DNA of 64,000 nucleotides from Citrus sinensis (lineage: Eukaryota; Streptophyta; Magnoliopsida; Sapindales; Rutaceae): the NCBI RefSeq assembly GCF_022201045.2, contig NC_068557.1, forward strand, positions 22,855,501-22,919,500. The letters are read 5' to 3'. Shown piece by piece: positions 34,020 through 45,052 of the stretch (positions within the stretch are counted from its first letter, which is position 1; every line of letters starts with the position of its first letter). Both the position numbers and the translations under genes were made by a program. A model generated the notes under the pieces. That model searched no databases and was not told the DNA's origin. It was given only the letters and a program-made list of their open reading frames with translations.

Positions 34020-34616
34020 CATTTACACCTACTTGGACTCTTGAGGTCACTTATTAGTCAGCGCATATCTCAAACTCCAAGGGTAATACTAGTTATATGT
34101 ATATTGTTATGGTATGTCTTTCAACTCAATTAATTCACCCATGTATTTAATTGACATATGTAGTACACAGAAGAATGGAAGAGCAAATAATTATAACGAT
34201 GAAGAGAAGAGAAGAGAAGAGAATACATTGTTACAACGTGGCAGGTGGCAGAGGAGCAGTCGCAGGTTACATTGCTCTCAAAGCCTTTCTTGTCATCTGA
34301 TGACAGTTCCCAATTCCCTTTCTGACTGCATGGATCAACTCCAAAGTTCCAATCCTTTTTCCCCAGTTTTCTTCCGATTTGCTTCAATGCCTTCACTGCG
34401 AAGAACGAATAACTTATTGAATATATACATTACATATATGAGGTTTTTAATTAAGCTAAGCTAATTTTGAAGAGTTTAATTAGTTGGTCTGGTACCTTCT
34501 TCGGCATGGAGCTTATTAGCAGTGGCTGCAATTGCGTACCCAAAGAAGGTAACCAAAGAAATGAAGAGAATATGTGATGCAAGAAGCAGCTTTAGAATTA
34601 GAATCAGAGAAGCCAT
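27750..34616 (-). pseudogene. LRR-malectin receptor-like kinase (LRR-VIII-2 type) with a frameshift in the last exon
   Basis: Twenty-four exons: 34496-34616, 34227-34395, 33868-33939, 33709-33777, 33531-33602, 33378-33449, 33216-33287, 32851-32922, 32705-32776, 32534-32602, 32336-32407, 31981-32052, 31831-31896, 31536-31601, 31395-31433, 31165-31223, 30415-30800, 30138-30333, 29615-29761, 29224-29342, 28924-29134, 28568-28808, 28243-28393 and 27750-28126. Order: signal peptide, LRR-flanking cysteines, LRRs to about residue 400, malectin domain (412-605), membrane helix (about 620-642), kinase. [23 protein letters not shown] and DFGLAK are intact, so an active RD kinase is expected up to there. 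In exon 24 one base is missing near 28105-28111, and TAG follows at 28088-28090, giving about 907 instead of about 1020 residues. A sequencing error is possible. Related kinases sense cell-wall or pathogen cues. Confidence 0.88.
33987..34017. repeat. (AT)n microsatellite in an intron of the receptor kinase
   Basis: A pure AT run of about 30 bases between exons 2 and 3, likely polymorphic. Confidence 0.9.
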
Positions 34617-36930
34617 TTGGATTGAATTGAGTGCTCTGCAGCTTCAGCGTTCTGGGCTCTCTTGCTTTAGCTTTAGCTCAGTTATGTTCTAAGAGTGAAA
34701 GTACTGCATGCAAATGCAACTGGAACTGGAAGTGCATTGTTAGAGTGGTTACTACTTATCATTTATCAACAACACCCAACTACTTACTATTATGTAATAG
34801 GAACTTCATAAATCATTCACATTAAAATAATATGAACATCACTATAAACGCGTTGAAAAACGTTGACCAACTAAGGCAATATATTTATATTTATATTTAT
34901 TTTCATTTTTGGTTCAAACCCAGTGACCCACGGTACATGCACTACCTTTTAATTAATTAGTTGTGCTGGTGGGGGCTGGACAGTGGGTCACATGGAGCGA
35001 AAAATCTACTTTAAAATACCCAAGTTGAGCCGAAAAACTACAGCTTCATTTCTGGCCACTCTAGCAATTCATAATCACTAGACATACGTACTTCTTTCTT
35101 TCTTTCTTTCTTTTTTCCATCCCTTACTAGGGGACACAAAAATACTTGAAAATTAAAATCTAATTTAGAAATCTATATACTTTTAAGAGATATGTGAAAG
35201 TAATACATAACAAGAAATATGGGATACAAAGAGCTCTTCTCAGTGTAGAGTGGGGGGAAGCTTGAAGTTTTTAAAATTTAGTTTTGAGTAATGTATCATA
35301 CTATCCAACTACAATGCTAACAGTAGATTAGAACTAGTTAGTGAAATCTAATCTGACATTTGTATCTTAAAATGTATAGTTTGAATCTAAAAGTTCTTTT
35401 AGCTTTAAAAAATCATAGAAAAAAAGAATGTTTTCACATACTTGCACATTAATTAGACTAGTTAGTGTTATTTAATCATAACTCTATACTATTATATGTC
35501 TAAGCTCAAATTTTTATACTTTATTCAAATATTAATATTATTAGTCACGATAGCCTCCTAAATGAAATTATACATTTAGATTTTATCCACCCCTACTGCT
35601 AAGAAAAAGACTAAATAACAAAAGAGAGAGAAGGAATTGTTGAGTTTCCTATTTTTGAGGGGACATTTGTCTTGAATGTACATATCGTTTGTACGTCAAG
35701 AGTGGTGTGAACGAATCATATCGAATTTTTATAGTCAAATACTCCCCCAATGGGGAAAAGAATGTCGTGCTTTTGAATTTAATTTAAACTAATTAAATAT
35801 ATGTGTAATGTATGCAGTTTATTAACTCTCACCGACAGAAAGTCGAAGCCAACTGGCAAATGGCCACTTGTCCATTTCAAAATCAGCCTTCATAGTTTTG
35901 AGAGTGTGAAAAATTGACACGTCTAGAAGTGGAATGTTAAAGTAGTAAACGCGCTTCGCAGATAAAACAGTGTATGGAAAGCGAAAAGGGCTTCTGCTAT
36001 TGCCATCAATGGATGCCCCTCGCCTCACTTCCCAATTCCGATAATTCTATTAATTGTTTTGTCTTTTCGAGCAAACAGTTAAGCAACGGACTTTTCTTGT
36101 TGATAAGCAATTATGAAATTGATCAACGTAAATTAATTCGTACACATGCCTTATCGGGAAAAAAGAAACAATTCATTTTAAATGCATTTGATCAATTTTT
36201 GGAAGCCAGTCAGCTCGGGGGATATGTGTACACATGGTGAATATCGAACTCTTATCACATGAGAGCCAATGGTGAGTAATCTAACCTTTAAACTCTACGT
36301 AGGGTCACATTTGGCTTTCTAATTACAATCTTGTAAACTATGATTATCTTGTTAAAAGAAACATACATATAAACAAAGAATAAAAAGACTGAAGTATGGA
36401 CAAACTAGCTAGCCAGCATAGCTAAGATAAAGAAGAGATAATGTACGTGTGGTGGGACTCAAAAAAGACGCGGTTTTGGAAAAGAGAAAACACTTCAACT
36501 TCGAATGTGGTGCAGACTACGGGGACATATAGGATGCATATGCATCTATTTGTTTATATTGATTGGATTGATTGGATATTTTGATGTACTCTCTCACCCT
36601 CTCTTTCTATATATAAATTTTTAGGTGCGGGTGTCCAATTTTTTCATGCGATATACTTTTAAGCTATATAATTTAATAAAATACGTATTCAATTAATTAT
36701 AAAGTCATATAATTTAATAGCGCATCTACATTGATTCTATTAAATTATATGACTTAATAACTTGTCCACATGTCAAAAAAAATGAGAGCACTCCCATGAG
36801 AAATAAAATACATACATATGTATGTGCGCGCACGTGTGTGTACACATACATATGTTTGGGGAATGAAATAGGATGATCGCGATGAAGTATTTGCTCAAAC
36901 ATTATTGTACTCTCCTTAAAGTAAAAAGTT
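34617..36930. other. Receptor-kinase promoter and intergenic spacer
   Basis: Upstream flank of the receptor kinase. (CTTT)n-type sequence lies at about 35093-35112. Open frames such as 35974-36240 lack family resemblance. Near 36818-36860 a CATACATATG/CATATGTATG inverted repeat surrounds a GCGCGC core. No gene is seen. Confidence 0.5.
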
Positions 36931-37730
36931 AGCAAAAGAGCTTATAGGCGACTAGGAGATAATTTTGGTGACCTCAAGCAGACAACCTCAATTAGGAGGT
37001 TATTTGGTGATTTCAAGTAGACAATCTCAACCAGGAGGTTATTTGGTGATCTCAAGCAAATCACCTCGACCATGAGGTTATTTGGTGATCTCGAGCAAAT
37101 AATCTCGACTAGAAGATAAGTCTAGTGACCTCGAGCGGGTCACCTTGACCAAGAGGTAATTCCAATTATTTCGACAAAATGGGTTTTGAAGAGACATTTG
37201 ACTAAGTCACCAAGAAGCAAGACTCAATCAAAACGAACCTCACTTTTTTTCTCCGAAATACTAGGGACCACATTCTTAGTGGGTTGAAAATTAGTGGCTT
37301 TCTTCAAAATTCTAGGGGGAGGATTTTAACCTCTATAAAACCCTATAAAATTCAAAAGAAGGGGAGTTGAACTTATCTCTCTTTATGATATCTTTTATTT
37401 TTTACACTTTTCACTGCTAAAGAGTCTTCACCTATCTTTACAAAAAAAAAAAAAATCAGAAACTATTTATTTATATATTTTATTTTTTTTCAGTAAAACC
37501 CATAAACTGACTTGATCGTCGGAGGGTTAATGTCGGAAAAACTTCTGGCGCCTCTTACCGTCTTTTGTGGTTTCAAGTGTTGACTAATCATCAGTTCGCA
37601 AATTATCTGCTCATAATCGAAGGATTTTCGTACAGATTAACAAACTACTTCCCCACTAAACAAATTAAATGTTGATGCAAGGGTCTGGTGTTAAGCAGCT
37701 AACCATCTCGACTAGATTTCAGTATCAACA
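36930..37730 (+). mobile_element. Solo or truncated LTR (5' end not defined)
   Basis: It ends AGTATCAACA at 37730 and contains a TATA-like CTCTATAAAACC at about 37342-37353, then ACTGACTTGATCGTCGG with CGGAAAAAC at about 37507-37542, a block common near the ends of plant gypsy LTRs. The LTR at 25133 is its diverged relative in the opposite orientation. The 5' end was not found, and no coding interior is attached. Confidence 0.6.
36967..37165. repeat. 39-bp tandem repeat inside the LTR
   Basis: GGTGA followed by a CTCAAGCA-like word starts at 36967, 37006, 37045 and 37084, with a variant at 37123, exactly 39 bp apart. There are about five diverged units. Confidence 0.9.

Positions 37731-37734
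<4 letters not shown>

Positions 37735-37770
<36 letters not shown>
37735..37770. repeat. (TG)n and (TA)n microsatellite
   Basis: An AT run passes into a TG run of about ten units immediately after the LTR end at 37730. Confidence 0.9.
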
Positions 37771-37771
<1 letters not shown>

Positions 37772-37831
37772 AAGAAAAACTCTCTCCTTAATTTTTGGTT
37801 TCTTATCTATAGAATTTGAAAAATCATGCTA

Positions 37832-38020
37832 GCTAGCTGGCTCTTTCATCCAAATTATATATATTGGTATATTGCTAGATGACTTGACTATGCATGTTAT
37901 GAATTATATTCCACGGCATGCTTGATGACTTGGCTCTTTTGTCCAAATTATATATATTGGCATCTTGCTAGTTGACTTGACTATGTATGTTATGAATTGT
38001 ATTCCACGGCATGCATGATT
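37832..38020. repeat. 93-bp tandem duplication
   Basis: The segment from CTCTTTCATCC (37841) to CCACGGCATGC is repeated from CTCTTTTGTCC (37934), 93 bp on, with few mismatches. It is non-coding. Confidence 0.9.
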
Positions 38021-38674
38021 GATTGGCGGCTCAAAGCAAAAAATTGAAAGCATCTTTTCAATCACTTTAATGGCTTTTTAATTACGTATTGATGCATTGA
38101 AGGGTAAGTACTATTAACGCTTGTTCTCGTCAACTAATAAATTAAAACAAAATTACAATGAATTTGTTTTAGCTATTTGCCAGTGTCCCCTCTTTTATTC
38201 CTTTAACGATTTTTTATTTATAATACAAATTTTTTGGTATTTTAAGTCGTTAATGTCTACTTATTTTGATTTGCTTCTACTATTTAATTAGAGTTTGATT
38301 CAGAGTTTATATTTATCTCATTCTCAAAGTTAGTTTCTGAAGCTTTTAGAATTTTTTTTTGGGCGTTCACCATCACTTTATCTTGTATGCACATACTCCA
38401 TTTTAATTAATTATTTGACTTTTCATTCTCCATGTTCCATTCTCCCTGCTTACTCCACTTTAATTAATTATTTTATTTTTTATGCTCCATGCTTCATGCT
38501 TCATTGTCTTTTGTGTATGGCTTTACATGCTTTACTTTTCCTACTAACAATTGCTCCTTCATTTTCAATGCTTAAAAGAGCTATCTCCTCACCTATATAT
38601 ATTGGTTATTGTCTCTTCCACCCATCAACCAAGCTAATTCTTACTTATATAAATTGGTCATTTTATCCCCCATT
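38021..38674. other. Spacer left of the non-coding LTR element
   Basis: AT-rich, with TTAATTAATTATTT repeated near 38403 and 38460. It may be the interrupted upstream part of the retroelement remnant that resumes at 45694. No gene is seen. Confidence 0.35.
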
Positions 38675-39237
38675 TGAAGGTGGCTGAAATTTTGTACCTT
38701 TACACGTATTTGTAACTTGTGGAGAACTTGTCACGAGCCTTGACCTCGAATCCGGAGGGGTAAGTACTTGAAAAAGGCACTCCGACGCCTAAGTTAGTGT
38801 TTGATTAAGATTAAAGAAAGAAGAAAAATGGAGAAGATGAGTTTCTCTCTCTAGATATGAACAATGTTTTTTTTTAGGACAAAGACCCTTTTTTTCTTTT
38901 AGAGATATGTCTCTATTTATAGATGATGAGTGATGTGGATTTAGAGTTTTGTTTTGAACCCTCAATCTAACGACATGTGTCACCCATCATTCATGTACAC
39001 GTGGAGGTGAATATGATCTAGGGAATTATTCTGGCCCTTTATGTTTCCTTACTCGTATGACTTTTGGACGTGATTTCCTTAGGCTAATGGATTACATAAT
39101 TAATTCCCCCTTCTTGCCATTTTTATAAGTTTCGGAAGAATTTTTTCCTTAGATGTTATTCCTTCAGAATAGCTTTTGTTATCTAATAAGATGGACACGT
39201 GGCATGATTATGTGCCTTTTGGAATATGGCACCTACA
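38675..39237 (-). repeat. 3' LTR of the LARD-like element
   Basis: 563 bp, aligning along its whole length with 45053-45693 except for a 78-bp gap. It contains two CACGTG G-boxes, at 38998-39003 and 39196-39201, the latter in a GACACGTGGCA context. Confidence 0.9.
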
Positions 39238-42200
39238 CTACTCCCCCCGCAAGTGTATTTTCTTTAGAAAATACTTTAATTGAAATAAGAAGTTATAACT
39301 TTTGTTTGACTGACCACGTAGCCTTTTGGAAAGGACTATGCGTTAGGCGTTTAGATATATTTTGGAAGGAATGTGTCAATGAACTTTTCTCTTATTGAGT
39401 TAGGAAAAAGTGAATTGTTTCCTCTGAATTGAAATTCTTAGATGAAATGCTAGCTCTTTGAATTCTTCCTCTAAATAGAAGTTTCAGGACGAAATGGTAG
39501 TTATTCTTTGAGCTTTTCCCTTGAACTAAAGTTTCGAGAAGAAATGTTAGTTTCCGCAACTTCTTTTCTTTTTTTGTAAACTAAAGTTATAAGCGAAAAT
39601 GTGAATTTTTCATACGCATTCCAGTTAGTCCAGGAATGGTTTACCAAAATTTTTGTTTTTACTCTAGAATTTTGGTAAGCAAATATTTTATGCCTTGGTT
39701 TAAAATGACTCATTTTTGTCTTGCCTTGTATATGGTTGGTCATACCTTAGTTTGACTTTCTTTTGTTGACTTTGGCTTTTGTTTTCTTTAGTTAGCTTTT
39801 GCCTTGGTTTTTCCTTAACTTTTGTTTGTCACGGTCTTTCCTTAGCCTATGTTTACCTTGTTGGGTATTGATTTTCTCATGGCTTGGCATGCTCTTCTTT
39901 TCTTAACTTTTGTTTAACTAGATTTTCCTTAACCTTCAGTTACCTTACATGGCATTGATATTTTCTGGGCATAGGAAAAAATGACTTATTCCGGAGGAAT
40001 ATTATCATAACATTTTTCTCCTTGTTGGCCTAAAGATATTTGTCCTCGTCATTAACTTTAGGAGAATGAAATATTTTTCAAAAAGATATTGTTATGAAAT
40101 TTTTTGTCTTTATTGGCCTTCGGAATTTTTTTTCCTTAGTAGAAGAAAAGTGACTTATTTTAGAGGAATAATATTACGAAACTTTTCTCTTTATCGGCCT
40201 AGGGAAAGTTTTTCCTTTTTATTGACCTCAGGAAAAATGAGTTATTTCAAGGAATTGTTTGGGAATTTTTCCTAATCATTATAAGGAAAAATGATCTATT
40301 CCAGAAGAATATAAATAAAAAACTTTTCCTTCTTGACCTAAACAAGTTTTTTTTTCTTGCTTTGTTGGCTTAGAGAGAAGCAAGCTATTCTGAGTGAATA
40401 TTATTATGGAACTTTTCCTCGTACTTGACCTAGGGAAAGTTTCCCCTCTTTCTTAACTTAGGGGAAGTTTTCCCTCTTTCTTAGCCTAGGAAAAATAATT
40501 GAATTCGGAAGAATATTATTAGGGGGTTTTACTGCCTTCTTGAAGCAGAGAAGAGTGATATTTTCTTAACTTAACTTATTCTTATGGCCCTGACTTTTGA
40601 TATACTAAATATTTAATGGGATATTACTCCCTCCTCAAACTAGTAACAATCTGGCTATTGTTATTAATGTGTAACGGTAATAATTAAGTATTTATTGGTT
40701 TAGGAGAAAATGAAATATTCTAAAGGAATATCAATGAGAACTTTTCTTCCTTATTGGCTTAGGAAAGTTTTTCCTCTTTGTGGAAGCAGGGAAAAGTGAA
40801 TTATTAACTGCAGGAATATGATTAGAGAACTTTTCTCTTTGTTGCCCTAGGAGGTTTAGAGAAATTTTCTCCTTGTTGTCCTAGAAGGTTTCTCCTCTTT
40901 ATTAGCCTAGGAAAAAGTAAACTAGTCTGAGTGAATGTTATTAGGAAATTTTTCCTCATCATTGGTTTAAGGAAAATTTTCCTTACTGTTAGCCTAGAAA
41001 GCTTTTCCTCTCTAGGCTAATTTTTTCTTCATTGTCATACGGAAAAGTGACATTTTCTAGAGGAATATTATTATAATTTTTTTCCTTTTTGGCATTGGGA
41101 ATATTTTTCCTCTTTGTTGGCTTAAGAAAATTTTCCTTCTTCTTGAAGTGGGAAAAAATGGATTATTCAAAATAATAATGTTGGAGATTTTTTCCTCATT
41201 GTTAGCCTAGAGAAGTTCTTCTTTTTGTTGGCCTATAATATTGTATTATTTTGGAGAAATTTTATTAGGAAAGTTTTTCTCTTTATTTTCCTATAGAAGT
41301 TTTTCCTCTATTTTAGCCTAAGAAAGAAATGAGGTTCTCCGGAAGAATTTCATAAAGGAAATTTTCTCATTATTAACCTATAGAGATTTTTCCTCTATGT
41401 TGGCGTGGGGTAAAATGAGTTATTCTAGAGGAATTTCATAAGGGAACTTTTCTCTTTATTGGCCTAAGGACGTTTTTACTCTATATTGGCCTAGGAAAAG
41501 TTTTTCCTATTGGTTTAAGAATTTTTTTCTTCCTTTTGAAGTGGGAAAAAGTGAATTTTTCAAAAAAAAAAAAATACTATTAGGAAATTTCTTCTCTTGG
41601 TGAGTCTAGGGAAGTTCTTCCTTTTATTAGCCTAGGAAAGTGAGTTATTTCGGAGGAATTTTATTAAGGAAATTTTTCTTCTTATTGGCCTATAGAAGTT
41701 TTTCCTCTACATTGGCATAGGAAAAAATGATTATTCTGGAGAAAAATTTGATTAGAAAAAAATTTTCTCCTGTTAACTTAGGAAAGTTCTTTTCTTCTTA
41801 TTATTGGCCTAAGAAAATTTTTAGAAAGTTTTTCTTCTTTATTGGCCTAGGAAATTTTCCTTCTTATTGGTCTCGGAAAGTTTTTCCTGTTGACCTAGGA
41901 AATTTTTCCTTCTTATTATCCTAGGAAATTTTTTTTTTATTGTTGGCATTGAAAAATTTTTCCTTTTTATTGGCCTAAGAAATTTTTTCTCTTTATTGGC
42001 CTCAGAAAATTTTTCATCTGTGTCGGTCTAGGAAAAATGAGTTACTCCGGAGAAATTTTATAAGAGAACTTTTCTCCTTATTGGCATAGAAAAAATTTTC
42101 TTCTTCGTTGGCATAGGGAAAAGTGAGCTATTTTGGAAGAATTTCATAAAGGAACTTTTGTCCTTATTGGTTTAGGATAGTTTTTCCTCTATGTTGGCCT

Positions 42201-42850
42201 GAGAAAAAATGAGTTACTTCGGAGGAATTTCATAGGTGAACGTTTCTCTTTATTAGCCTAAAAAATTTTTTTCTTTTTGTTGGCCTAAGGAAATGTAAGC
42301 TATTTTGAAGGAATTTTATAAAGGATTTTTTTCCTTACTGGCCTAAGCAGTTTTTCCTCTACGTTGGCTTAGGTAATTTTTTCCTCCTTATTAGTTAGGA
42401 AAGTTTTTCTTATTATTTGCCTAGGAAAATTTTTCCTCCCTGTTAGCCTATGAAATTTTTCCTTCTTATTGGTTTCGGAAAGTTTTACCTTATTGTTGGT
42501 CTCGGAAGATTTTTTCTTATTATTAGTCTGGGAAATTTTTTTTTATTATTCTTGATTTAAGAAAGTTTTTCCTTCTTATTGGCCTCGGAAAAATTTTCCT
42601 TGCTTTTGTCCTTGAAAAGTTTTTTCTTCTTATTGGCCTCGGAAAATTTTTCCTTTTTGTTGGCCTTGGAAATGTTTTCATCTTTATTGGCCTAGGAAAA
42701 TTTTCCTTCTTATTAGCTTGGGAAAGCTTTTTCTTATTATTAGCCTTTGAAAATTTTTCCTTATTATTGGCCTTAGAAAGGTTTTACTTGTTATTGGCTT
42801 AGGAAAATTTTTCCTATTTATTGGCCTAGGGAATAATGATTTGTTCCGAA
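39238..42850. repeat. Degenerate short tandem-repeat array
   Basis: Dozens of diverged copies of a roughly 25-30 bp motif, GGAAAGTTTTTCC plus TATTGGCCTA, interspersed with longer words such as GAGTTATTCCGGAGGAAT in a higher-order pattern of about 100-130 bp. GGAAA and TTTCC pair within units, so each unit can fold as a small hairpin. It has no sustained reading frame. It fills most of the LARD-like element interior. Confidence 0.85.
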
Positions 42851-42879
42851 CAAATTTTGTTAGGGAAATTTTCTCCTAA

Positions 42880-43295
42880 ACTGAAATTTTATGCGGAAAC
42901 ATACTAATTATTTTTCCTTAACATGAGAGGAAATATTAATTGCTCTTAGATGTTTCCTTGAATTGAGGTTTTATGAGGAAATCTATTTTTTCATTGACGT
43001 AGGAGGAAATATTTCTTGTTCTTTAGACTTTTCCTTGAAATGAAGTTCTAGGAGGAAATCTTCATTTCCTTGATGTATGAGAGAATATTTCTTGTTCTTT
43101 TAAACTTTTCCTTGAAATGAAGTTTCAGGAGAAAATCTTTATTTCCCTTGATGTAGGAAGGAATATTTATTGTTCTTTGAACTTTTTCTTAAAATGAAGT
43201 TTCAGAAGGAAATCTTCATTTTCCTTGATGTAGGAAGGAATATTTCTTATTCTTTGAATTTTTCCATATATTAAAGTTCTAGCAGGAAATGAGAA
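42880..43295. repeat. Roughly 77-bp tandem repeat
   Basis: About five units containing TTTCCTTGAAATGAAGTT, then AGGAGGAAATCTTCATTTCC and TGTAGGAAGGAATATTTCTTG. A related but shorter run lies at about 39415-39560 on the other side of the main array. Confidence 0.8.
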
Positions 43296-43689
43296 TTTTC
43301 TTTAGGCAATCCGGTCGGTTCTAGGATGGATTTTGAGATTTTTGGAAGCATATATGACTGTCTGAGATGATCATGAGCACTTATGAGACAATGATAAACA
43401 TGGGTTCCTGTGAGATGCATAGATATGAATGTTTATGCATGCGAATGCTCAATAGTGCAGTGCATGAGTCATTTGAAACTATGAAATATTTTTTATATTT
43501 TTTTATCAATCACTCGGGTACACAAGTTGTACATTATCAATTGGATCAATATTCTCAAGAGTTGAAATCATTCATATAGTCGTACTAGCTAAAACGAAAT
43601 ATTCATCTTTTACAAGCTATTAATCTAAATAAGCATTTAGATTAGTCCGGAATGTGACTCAAATGGACTTTAGGTTTTTTTTTTTTTAG

Positions 43690-44170
43690 GTGGCTGCTAT
43701 CATCCCATTATTTGCTGTGGAAGCCACTTAGAAATTTTTTTCAGAGTCTCCTTAGGATCTTTTGAATTCCCTTCTATAGGCAATCTTGGAATCTCCGTTC
43801 CTCATCACTATCAGTTTCTATATGCCTTTTTGAGTTTATTTTATGGATTTCGACCCTCTCTTTTAGCAGGCAATTTGTCTCTCTAATTGTTTTAAACTTT
43901 TCTCAGCTACTCTTTTGGTTGTTGCTCAAGCGCAAGCATCATTTACTGTGGAAGCCACTTAGAAATATTTTTTAAAGTTGCCTTAGGATCTTGTGAATTC
44001 CTTTTCATATGTATCTTTGCATTTGTTCCTCATCACTATCAACTCTTTATATTCCTTTTTGGGTTTATTTTATGTGGGTTCGAACCCTCGCTTTTGGTGG
44101 AAAATTTACCTATTTGCCTGTTTTTAGCTTTTTCAGGGCTACTATTTTGGTCGTTGCTCCAGCATAGTTT
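43690..44170. repeat. Roughly 240-bp tandem duplication in the LARD interior
   Basis: Two copies begin TGTGGAAGCCACTTAGAAAT at about 43718 and 43959 and continue through TTAGGATCTT and TTCCTCATCACTATCA to GTTGCTC. They are diverged but collinear. Confidence 0.85.
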
Positions 44171-44264
44171 TCCGTAATGTCTACTTCCTTCCGGAATCAG
44201 CATCTAACATTATAAAATTTGCAAATAACTAAAGAGTTAATACGGAAATGTAAAGGTTAAATGC

Positions 44265-44580
44265 GTAAAGATAATTGTTAATTGCATATTATGTCATGAA
44301 AGTTAGGTTAATCCACGTCAGCATAGTACCCATTTATTTATTCCCCATCAGGAGGCGAATGTTTGGATTTTCCTTAGCCTCACACGTGTGTAAGTCAAGT
44401 AAAGTCAGGAATGACATAAAAAAATTGAAAATTAAATGTGTCAGTATGTTAAATGTGGAATCATAATTGTTAAATTATAACACATAGTTATGTTGATCCA
44501 CGTCCGTATAATACTCTTCATACATCTCCCCGGATTAAGGTGAATACTTGGGTTTTCCTTAGCCTCACTCGTGAAAAAAT
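44265..44580. repeat. Roughly 190-bp spaced duplication in the LARD leader
   Basis: Two copies each contain AATTGTTAA, ATCCACGTC and TTTTCCTTAGCCTCAC, at about 44272-44390 and 44463-44572. They are non-coding and lie near the primer-binding-site end. Confidence 0.75.
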
Positions 44581-45032
44581 AAATAAGTATCACTGAATAA
44601 ACAGAATAGCAGGAATGTAAATAAGTCAACACAATTGCTGAGAATGAGCATAATAAAAAGGAAAATGAAGAGAAAAATAAAATAAATGATAAATTAGTCT
44701 TAGCTTTTGTCGGGAGACTATTTTAAGCCCTTTTGACTATTGTTGACATTTTATTTTTAGTCAAAGTTTTATGTTGACCAAATGGGTCATTCATCTTCTT
44801 TATTCTCTCTTTTTTCCAGTAAGCCATTTAAAAGAGAGATCTCCATTTTTTTCTCTTGGATTTTTGGTTTTAATGCCTTTTTAAGGTTTGGGTTTCATAC
44901 ATAAACCTATTTTTCGTAAGCATGTGTGAGTATTCACCTCTTTTTTCAACTATTCAGAACCAAATCTAATCTAAAAAAGTGAGTGTATAGTGGTGGTTGT
45001 GTGGGTTTTAGTGCGAGAAAATGACTTTTAAC

Positions 45033-45052
45033 TTCCCCACAGACGACACCAA
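45033..45052 (-). other. Primer-binding site of the LARD-like element
   Basis: On the minus strand TTGGTGTCGTCTGTGGGGAA follows directly after the LTR end at 45053. It aligns with TTGGCGCCATCTGTAGGAA of the first element, differing mainly at C/T and G/A positions. The priming tRNA is not identified. Confidence 0.75.

Noticed and set aside
39238..42850. CRISPR-like regular repeats
   Set aside because: Units are contiguous and degenerate, with no unique spacers, and lie inside a plant LTR element.
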